From positions 1,603-8,085 of the forward strand of contig JAOZLT010000063.1 in NCBI GenBank assembly GCA_029934675.1: 6,483 bases of DNA, in the 5' to 3' direction. The position numbers and the translations under genes were made by a program. Source of the DNA: Candidatus Altimarinota bacterium. Lineage in GTDB: Bacteria > Patescibacteriota > Gracilibacteria > UM-FILTER-43-11. The notes beneath the pieces are model-generated. The model worked only from the letters and a program-made list of their open reading frames with translations, was not told the origin of the DNA and made no database searches. This document shows, in pieces, positions 1 through 4,299 of the stretch; the first letter of the stretch is position 1, and each line of letters begins with the position of its first letter.

Positions 1-209
1 CGGTATGAGTAGTTAGTTATGTGTGTAATATTACCTAAAACTACAACAAACCACTGGACTACCCCTTCCTCCTCCTTCTAAAGGAGGGGCGAACTGATTG
101 CACATCAAACAATATCTGTTTTGGGGGTGAGATTAGTTATTTTGCCAATTCAATCAAATAATTAGGTTTCCAAATAGTCCCTCCTCAGGCGAGGAGGGGT
201 TGGGGAGGT
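1..209. repeat. First copy of a 209-bp-period duplication, with a decayed aroB 3' end
   Basis: Bases 1-157 match 210-366 with only five mismatches that I can count (positions 56, 60, 70, 121 and 135 of this copy), about 97% identity at an offset of 209. Similarity continues more weakly to about 175/384. The matched part includes the aroB stop codon (137-139 here, 346-348 in the real gene) and its last codons: K-A-L-E-I-L reads the same backwards from the stop, then diverges. After about 178 this copy carries a GC-rich hairpin (179-198) that copy 2 lacks, because copy 2 runs into the intact aroB gene. Since copy 1 starts at the first base of the window, the repeat may extend or recur upstream. 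No gene of its own is visible in 1-345. Confidence 0.9.
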
Positions 210-210
210 C
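57..210. mobile_element. MITE-like palindromic element, about 154 bp
   Basis: The left end reads GACTACCCCTTCC and is followed by the hairpin CCTCCTT-CTA-AAGGAGG (71-87). The right end, read on the opposite strand, is GACCTCCCCAACCCC and is preceded by the perfect 8-bp hairpin CCCTCCTC-AGGC-GAGGAGGG (179-198). Imperfect inverted ends, internal GC hairpins, no coding capacity and a relative at 5613-5758 suggest a non-autonomous repeat element of a genomic family. The decayed aroB tail (137-175) lies inside it. A second left end, GACCACCCCTTCC, starts at 266 in the next repeat copy with no matching right end. No target-site duplication could be assigned. Confidence 0.5.
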
Positions 211-384
211 GGTATGAGTAGTTAGTTATGTGTGTAATATTACCTAAAACTACAACAAACCACTAGACCACCCCTTCCCCCTCCTTCTAAAGGAGGGGCG
301 AACTGATTGCACATCAAACAATATCTGTTCTGGGGGTGAGATTGGTTATTTTGCCAATTCAATCAACTCTTCAGGTTTCAAAGA
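210..384. repeat. Second copy of the 209-bp-period duplication, overlapping the aroB 3' end
   Basis: This is the partner of 1-175. It holds the same left flank (from 210), the same hairpin CCTCCTT-CTA-AAGGAGG at 280-296, the same spacer, and then the genuine 3' end of aroB. The hairpin lies about 50 bp beyond the aroB stop and may contribute to ending the operon transcript, but no T-run follows it in the minus direction, so terminator function is only a guess. Confidence 0.88.
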
Positions 385-1377
385 TACTATCTCCGCATGC
401 CCAAGTTCTGGCACTATAACAAAATCAATTACATCACCATGACGTTTTTTGTCTTTAAGTATATAGCCAATCAAATTTTCTATTAAAAGTTCTTCAGGTA
501 ATTCTGTTGGCAGGTGCATGGATTCTAAAGTTTCTTTAATTATTTTCCCTGTATTTTCATCCTGCTTGCCTAAATTTTGAGCGACCTTATTTGCAATCAC
601 CATACCGATACTAATTGATTGGTCATGTGATAGTTTGTAATTCATTGCTGTCTCAATTGCATGTCCGAATGTGTGACCATAATTGAGAATTTTTCTAATT
701 CCACTTTCTTTTAAATCCTGACTTACGATATTCATTTTAGCGTTTACGGATTTGATTATTATTTGACTCAAATCCAAAGACTCTTTTTTAAGGTCAGCGA
801 TAATAGTTTTATCAATTATTGCTCCGTATTTCACAATTTCCCCCATGCCAGGCATTTGTTTTTGGTCAGGAAAGCTTTTTAGGAAGTTTGGGTCGATTAA
901 CACGTAGTCTGCGAGATAAAAAGTTCCGATTATGTTTTTGGCTCCTAAATTAATTGCAGTTTTTCCTCCAATTGCAGCATCCACCATACCGAGAAGAGAA
1001 GTGGGGATTGCTATATATTTCATTCCTCTCATATAAACAGAAGACACGAAACCGGCTAAATCAGTTACCATGCCTCCGCCAAAACCGATAACAACATCGG
1101 AACGGGTAAAACCGTTTGATAATAGTTTTTCTGCTAACCCGATAGCATTTTTTAACTCCTTACTTTCTTCTCCTGCTGGAACTGAGATAATCAAAGCTTT
1201 TGGAAATATAGATTTTAATTTTTCTCCATAAATTTTCTTAATATTACTATCGGTAATTATTGCAAATTTGCTTTCAGGATATTCTTTTTTTAGAAGTTCT
1301 CCACTTTTTTCAAATAAACCTTCTTTTATGAGGATTTTTGAGTTACCTTGTGACGTTGTTAGGTGTATAGGTTCCAT
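346..1377 (-). CDS. aroB: 3-dehydroquinate synthase (AroB)
   Basis: It converts DAHP to 3-dehydroquinate, the second step of the shikimate pathway, in the cytoplasm, using NAD+ and a divalent metal. The 343 residues are close to the family's usual 340-370. Visible motifs in order: the NAD-binding glycine stretch GFGGGMVTDLAGF (98-110), PTSLLGMVDAAIGGKT (125-140), GEIVKYG (179-185), NYGHTFGHAIE (232-242) and KDKKRHG (308-314). The expected metal ligands are E180, H235 and H251; H235 and H251 have the 16-residue spacing of the fungal enzyme, and H239 matches the second histidine of GHTxGH. The motif around H251 reads HDQSISIGM where most relatives have HGEAV. The start is ATG preceded by an A-rich stretch and no Shine-Dalgarno. 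It lies 157 bp downstream of the DAHP synthase gene on the same strand, so it is probably second in that operon. The 3' end lies inside a duplicated repeat. Confidence 0.97.
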   Translation of the reverse strand: MEPIHLTTSQGNSKILIKEGLFEKSGELLKKEYPESKFAIITDSNIKKIYGEKLKSIFPKALIISVPAGEESKELKNAIGLAEKLLSNGFTRSDVVIGFGGGMVTDLAGFVSSVYMRGMKYIAIPTSLLGMVDAAIGGKTAINLGAKNIIGTFYLADYVLIDPNFLKSFPDQKQMPGMGEIVKYGAIIDKTIIADLKKESLDLSQIIIKSVNAKMNIVSQDLKESGIRKILNYGHTFGHAIETAMNYKLSHDQSISIGMVIANKVAQNLGKQDENTGKIIKETLESMHLPTELPEELLIENLIGYILKDKKRHGDVIDFVIVPELGHAEIVSLKPEELIELAK

Positions 1378-1385
1378 ATTTTTTT

Positions 1386-1529
1386 AAATCCGAATATCGA
1401 AATCCGAAATTCGAAACAAATTTTAAACCTGTCTGCCGGTAAGCAAGGTTAGAATGTTTAAATTTTCAAAACTTTTGCATTTGGGGTTTAGAAAATTCGA
1501 TATTGTTTCGATATTCGATATTCGGATTT
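1386..1529. repeat. Inverted-repeat element filling the DAHP synthase-aroB gap
   Basis: The outer 15 bp are a perfect inverted pair, AAATCCGAATATCGA at 1386-1400 against 1515-1529. The arms continue imperfectly for about 44 bp each (1386-1429 and 1485-1529), built of TCGAAA/CCGAAAT-type units. The centre holds a weaker dyad around 1428-1449 (CCTGTCTGCCGG). The whole looks like a MITE or long palindromic repeat. It occupies 144 of the 157 intergenic bases, ending 8 bp from the aroB start, so the aroB 5' region derives from this element. Transcribed through, it would fold into a long hairpin between the two operon genes. Confidence 0.75.
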
Positions 1530-1534
1530 CGAGT

Positions 1535-2584
1535 TTAGTTATTTCCATTAAGTATATGCATAGTTCTAAGCTGTTCCATCATTTCCCTGAATGAATCAAA
1601 TGTCAGTGATTGTTTTCCATCACTTAATGCTTCATCTGGTTTATTATGAACTTCAACAATTATACCGTTAGCTCCAGTTGCCAATGCACCTAGTGCAAGT
1701 GGTGCGACTAAATCGTATCTACCGGCGGCATGACTTGGGTCGGCAATAATAGGTAAATGAGAGATTTCTTTGATTAAAGCTAATGAATTTAAATCCAAAA
1801 GGTTTCTAGTGGATTGCTCAAATGTTCTAATTCCTCTTTCACAAAGAACAACATTTTTATTTCCCTCATTTAATATGTACTCAGCGGCAAGCAAAAATTC
1901 TTCCACTGTCGCAGACATTCCTCTTTTTAAGAGTATCGGTCTGCCGGTTTTTGCAGCCTTTTTAATAAGGTCAAAATTCTGCATATTACGAGCTCCTAAC
2001 TGAATCATATCTATATCGTATTTTTCAAAAAGTGGTATATGCTCAATTGAAATCAACTCCGTAACTATAGGCAGTCCAGTTTCCTTACGAGCCTGAGCCA
2101 AAAGCTTAAGTCCATCTTCCTGCATTCCTTGAAAAGAGTATGGGGATGTACGTGGTTTAAAAGCACCTCCACGCAGCATTTCTGCCCCAAGTTGTTTAAC
2201 TCCTTTGGCTATGGTTATAATCTGTTCTTCAGATTCCACTCCGCAGGGTCCCGCTATAATTACAGGCTTTTTATTGCCAAATTCCACATTCCCGACTTTT
2301 ACGATTGAGTTTTCGGGTTTGTATTCACGGCTAACTTTTTTGTAAGGTTTGGACACAAGAAGTATTTCTTTAACTCCGGGGAGTCGTGAGAGATTCCCTT
2401 CATCAAGTTTATTTTTATCGCCAATTACTCCAATGGCAGTACGTTGATCACCAAACATAGCTTCGCCACGTAGACCGTGGTTTTCGATAGTTTGAAGGAC
2501 ATGGTTAGCCATCTCTTTAGTGGCGCTTTTTTGCATTACGACGATCATATGTACAGTGGTTATATGGTTATTGTTAAATTGCAT
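1535..2584 (-). CDS. aroF: DAHP synthase, type I-beta, with N-terminal ferredoxin-like regulatory domain
   Basis: It condenses phosphoenolpyruvate with erythrose 4-phosphate to DAHP, the committed step of aromatic biosynthesis. Residues 13-84 resemble the ferredoxin-like domain of the Thermotoga maritima enzyme, which in that family mediates Tyr/Phe feedback inhibition. The barrel follows with AGPCGVES (111-118, metal ligand C114), LRGGAFKPRTSPYSFQG (137-153), LLKRG (218-222), CERGIRTFE (248-256), DPSH (282-285, H285), VEVH (E311) and SDGKQSL (D322), so all four metal ligands are present. AGPCG replaces the commoner AGPCS. The family N-terminus corresponds to Met13 (MIVVMQ, codon 2548-2546), so the true start may be there; neither candidate has a Shine-Dalgarno. 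First gene of the operon with aroB, behind a 340-nt leader with an attenuator. The symbol aroF is by convention; aroG or aroA are used for relatives. Confidence 0.96.
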   Translation of the reverse strand: MQFNNNHITTVHMIVVMQKSATKEMANHVLQTIENHGLRGEAMFGDQRTAIGVIGDKNKLDEGNLSRLPGVKEILLVSKPYKKVSREYKPENSIVKVGNVEFGNKKPVIIAGPCGVESEEQIITIAKGVKQLGAEMLRGGAFKPRTSPYSFQGMQEDGLKLLAQARKETGLPIVTELISIEHIPLFEKYDIDMIQLGARNMQNFDLIKKAAKTGRPILLKRGMSATVEEFLLAAEYILNEGNKNVVLCERGIRTFEQSTRNLLDLNSLALIKEISHLPIIADPSHAAGRYDLVAPLALGALATGANGIIVEVHNKPDEALSDGKQSLTFDSFREMMEQLRTMHILNGNN

Positions 2585-2616
2585 GTTAGTTATAAGTTAA
2601 TTATTACAAAAGGTGA

Positions 2617-2632
2617 AGGATTTTGAAATCCT
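2617..2632. other. Short perfect hairpin in the DAHP synthase 5' leader
   Basis: AGGATTT and AAATCCT form a 7-bp perfect dyad (about 6 bp with a 4-base loop in RNA), 32 bases upstream of the annotated DAHP synthase start. No T-run follows on the minus strand. It could influence mRNA stability or translation; no function can be shown. Confidence 0.4.
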
Positions 2633-2678
2633 AATAATAGTAGTAATACTTTTTATAATAAGGTTTATAACTAAAATG

Positions 2679-2793
2679 ACATGACGATATAACAAAAAAC
2701 TCGAAAATCGAAACTCGAAAATCGAAATAATTATAACGAAACAACTTACTTATGATAAGTTTTAAGTTTTGTCGCCTTGTTATGTCGTTATGT
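2679..2793. repeat. Inverted-repeat insertion between attenuator and DAHP synthase
   Basis: ACATGACGATATAACAA (2679-2695) is matched inverted at 2777-2793 with two mismatches in 17. Inside are a 14-bp tandem repeat, CTCGAAAATCGAAA at 2700-2713 and 2714-2727, and the perfect palindrome ACTTATGATAAGT at 2748-2760. The TCGAAA units resemble those of the 1386-1529 element. The composition differs from the flanking leader, suggesting that a small repeat element inserted downstream of the terminator hairpin and lengthened the leader without disrupting the attenuator. Confidence 0.55.
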
Positions 2794-2808
2794 TGTTGCA
2801 TCATATAT

Positions 2809-2834
2809 AAAAAAATCCGCTTTATTCGAGCGAA
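2809..2834 (-). terminator. Intrinsic terminator of the aromatic attenuator
   Basis: Read on the minus strand, TTCGCT (2834-2829) pairs with AGCGGA (2821-2816): six pairs including one U-G wobble, around the 7-base loop CGAATAA. Seven consecutive T follow directly (2815-2809). It lies about 85 nt after the predicted transcription start and 225 nt before the DAHP synthase gene, which is a position for conditional termination in a leader rather than for the end of a gene. Its 5' arm overlaps the segment that can pair with 2869-2863. Confidence 0.75.
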
Positions 2835-2866
2835 AATTTATCAGTTTGCATGAAAAATTATACCGC

Positions 2867-2917
2867 TCAGCGGGTTTGAAAATAAAAATAAAATTTGTTC
2901 CAAGTAGTATTTTTCAT
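2867..2917 (-). CDS. Aromatic-rich leader peptide of the DAHP synthase operon
   Basis: This 16-codon ORF reads MKNTTWNKFYFYFQTR followed by TGA. Six residues are aromatic (W6, F9, Y10, F11, Y12, F13), five of them consecutive, which is far from expectation and typical of attenuator leader peptides such as those of phe, trp and aroH-type control regions. The stop codon (2869-2867) forms the loop of a GC hairpin, and a terminator follows about 35 nt later. ATG lies only about 3-5 nt after the predicted transcription start and has no Shine-Dalgarno, so it would be translated nearly leaderless. The product presumably has no function of its own; the act of translation is the signal. A run of TTT/TAT codons could arise by chance in AT-rich DNA, but not readily together with the downstream structures and gene. 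Confidence 0.72.
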   Translation of the reverse strand: MKNTTWNKFYFYFQTR

Positions 2918-2926
2918 AACGCTCAA

Positions 2927-2954
2927 ATTATATCAGTTTTTTTTGGAAAGTCAA
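2927..2954 (-). promoter_or_regulatory. Sigma-70 type promoter of the aromatic operon
   Basis: On the minus strand: -35 TTGACT (2954-2949), a 16-bp spacer rich in A, and a perfect -10 TATAAT (2932-2927) with an extended -10 TG (TGATATAAT). Transcription should start near 2920, just ahead of the leader-peptide ATG at 2917. This is the best promoter match in the window and sits directly behind the nested hairpin that follows the lipoprotein gene. Confidence 0.75.
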
Positions 2955-2976
2955 ATACTTACATTTGTGAATTTTA

Positions 2977-3034
2977 ATTTCTGATTTCAATAGCTAATTG
3001 TTAAATGGAAGAATAACAATCAGAAATCAGAAAT
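2977..3034. terminator. Nested stem-loop behind the lipoprotein gene
   Basis: A perfect 12-bp outer dyad, ATTTCTGATTTC (2977-2988) with GAAATCAGAAAT (3023-3034), encloses a second 7-bp dyad, ATTGTTA (2997-3003) with TAACAAT (3014-3020). It starts 19 bp beyond the lipoprotein stop codon and ends 23 bp before the -35 box of the aromatic operon, so it is well placed to separate the two transcripts. It is AT-rich and has no clear T-run on the minus strand, so its strength as a terminator is uncertain; it may instead be another repeat element. Confidence 0.45.
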
Positions 3035-3052
3035 GATAAATCTTAAATGATA

Positions 3053-4204
3053 TTACCATTCACGAAACGGTTCTGCTATTTCAATAGCATTATCTCTTTC
3101 TGTCGCAAGTCTGTCGAATTCTGCTTTGAGTGTTTTGGAGGCATTGCAATGCAAACTAATATAATCTTCTACTGGCATTTTGGGTGCATTACCTGTTACA
3201 TCAGCAACTGCAATACTGCCAAGTTTATCCAATAATCCTTGTACTGGCCCTGTAACTTGTGCAGTAGCAAGGCTCGCCACAGTTGAGCCAGAAGGTTGTA
3301 GATATTTACTGAACTCAGCCATGCTTTGATAGCTTGTATTCACTCTTAATCCCGATAAACCACTAAACATAATTGCAGAATCTATAATAAATTTATTGGT
3401 AACATCAGAGAGTGCTGATAGACAGTTGTCTAGAGCTTGTCTTCTGCCTCTTTCTACGTTTTGCATAAGGTTTTGGAAATTACTTGCTTCACTTGATAGG
3501 GCTGACTTCATACCTCTTATTGTGGCTGAATCATCTATGCAAATTGAGCTTGTATCACATAATTTAGGAAATGCAAAAACGCCTATTTCAGTATTTTCGT
3601 CTGAACAGTTGGTGTCGAAGGTTTTTTCGCAGGTATTGGTACGAGCATTGCATCCCATTTTCCAATAAGTATTTCCTTCGCAGATTGAGTCACAATCAGA
3701 ATCATATTTGCACTCTCCATCTTCTTCATCTTTGTCTTCAGAGCCTTCTTTATCGCTATCATCTTCATATATGCTTGTATCCGTAACAGAAAGGCACTCT
3801 TCTTTACTAAACCCTGTACCGCCTGAAAATTCGTTTCCATAAGCCGTATAGTCTCCCATTTTTTCGCAATAGCTAGTGTCTCCTGTTTCTATCGCAATGG
3901 CTTGATAGCATTCTTCACGACTGTAATTTGGAGGACCGTCGTTTTCTCCAATGTAATCACAATAACTTCCATCTTTTTGTCTTTGTGCTAATTTGATGTA
4001 GCATTTTGTTCTTGTTCCGCCATATTCTGCTCCTTCACAGGCTTCAGGGGTATTTGTATATATTCCAACTTTTTGATAGCAATGGCTTTCAGTATGAGCG
4101 TCATCAAACCATTCACATGCTCCAGATGCCCATTCAAAGAATATGCATCCAGATAGGAAAGGTATGGCTAGTAAAATTAAGGAAAGCTGAAAAAATCGTT
4201 TCAT
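3053..4204 (-). CDS. Cysteine-rich lipoprotein with C-x13-C repeats, function unknown
   Basis: A 383-residue exported protein. The N-terminus MKRFFQLSLILLAIPFLSGC is a lipoprotein signal peptide with lipobox LSGC, so C20 should be lipidated and the protein tethered outside the membrane. Three repeats follow with the same spacing: C42-C56, C68-C82 and C99-C113, each starting C-Y and each with 13 residues between the cysteines; C137 may start a fourth. An acidic linker (about 146-163, rich in D, E, S and K) leads to a second cysteine cluster (C165, C171, C175, C185, C192, C200, then C216 and C222). The C-terminal part (about 230-383) is alanine- and serine-rich, probably helical, with C261 and C353. 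In total 19 cysteines suggest disulfides. I do not recognise a named family with a known function. The start has no Shine-Dalgarno. It is divergent from the putative transglycosylase gene at 4300. Confidence 0.9.
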   Translation of the reverse strand: MKRFFQLSLILLAIPFLSGCIFFEWASGACEWFDDAHTESHCYQKVGIYTNTPEACEGAEYGGTRTKCYIKLAQRQKDGSYCDYIGENDGPPNYSREECYQAIAIETGDTSYCEKMGDYTAYGNEFSGGTGFSKEECLSVTDTSIYEDDSDKEGSEDKDEEDGECKYDSDCDSICEGNTYWKMGCNARTNTCEKTFDTNCSDENTEIGVFAFPKLCDTSSICIDDSATIRGMKSALSSEASNFQNLMQNVERGRRQALDNCLSALSDVTNKFIIDSAIMFSGLSGLRVNTSYQSMAEFSKYLQPSGSTVASLATAQVTGPVQGLLDKLGSIAVADVTGNAPKMPVEDYISLHCNASKTLKAEFDRLATERDNAIEIAEPFREW

Positions 4205-4236
4205 TTTTTAAACATAATTAAATTGTAATGATATCA

Positions 4237-4265
4237 ATTGTATCCAGTTTTAGCTTTTGTTACAA
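4237..4265 (-). promoter_or_regulatory. Promoter candidate of the lipoprotein gene
   Basis: On the minus strand TTGTAA (4265-4260) and TACAAT (4242-4237) are separated by 17 bp. The start would lie near 4230, giving a leader of about 25 nt. The two boxes overlap almost exactly, in reverse roles, with those of the plus-strand candidate. Confidence 0.45.
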
Positions 4266-4266
4266 T
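4238..4266 (+). promoter_or_regulatory. Promoter candidate of the divergent plus-strand gene
   Basis: TTGTAT (4238-4243), a 17-bp spacer, and TACAAT (4261-4266) with an extended -10 TG (TGTTACAAT). The start would lie near 4273, giving a leader of about 27 nt before the ATG at 4300. ATTGTA at 4237-4242 and TACAAT at 4261-4266 are an exact inverted pair, so one short segment appears to serve both directions. Confidence 0.45.
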
Positions 4267-4299
4267 AGATATGTTTTATAAACCTCAATTCAGCTTATT

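Larger units (their letters stand above)
2809..2920 (-). promoter_or_regulatory. Ribosome-mediated attenuator sensing aromatic amino acids
   Basis: The leader RNA contains, in order, the aromatic-rich leader ORF (2917-2867), segment 1 CCGC (2873-2870), segment 2 GAGCGG (2868-2863), segment 3 TTCGCTC (2834-2828) and segment 4 AGCGGA (2821-2816) with seven U. Segments 1:2 form CCGC-UGA-GCGG with the leader stop codon as the loop. Segments 2:3 (UGAGCGG with UUCGCUCG, 5 Watson-Crick plus 2 wobble pairs) exclude the terminator 3:4. By analogy with trp and phe attenuators, a ribosome stalled in the FYFYF run would cover segment 1 and free 2 for antitermination, while one reaching the stop would cover 1 and 2 and allow termination. 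The sequence elements are seen; the mechanism is inferred. Confidence 0.72.

Noticed and set aside
1..345. CRISPR array
   Set aside because: There are only two copies with a 209-bp period and near identity across the whole unit, not short repeats with unique spacers.
1770..2003. 77-residue open frame on the plus strand
   Set aside because: It lies wholly antisense inside the well-supported DAHP synthase gene and shows no domain.
2822..2851. Second tiny minus-strand ORF (MQTDKFSLE) after the leader peptide
   Set aside because: It ends inside the terminator loop and is not enriched in relevant codons; probably chance, although translating it would disturb the terminator.
2777..2977. 66-residue open frame on the plus strand
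   Set aside because: It runs antisense across the promoter, leader peptide and terminator on the minus strand; no recognisable protein.
2809..2990. T-box or metabolite riboswitch ahead of the DAHP synthase
   Set aside because: No T-box sequence or known aptamer core is recognisable, and the aromatic leader ORF with overlapping hairpins explains the terminator better.
3047..3786. Several plus-strand open frames of 62-90 residues
   Set aside because: They are antisense to the lipoprotein gene, which has a signal peptide, lipobox and regular repeats; the plus frames have none.
3583..3840. 85-residue minus-strand open frame inside the lipoprotein gene
   Set aside because: It is an out-of-frame shadow of the lipoprotein coding sequence, overlapping the cysteine-rich region.
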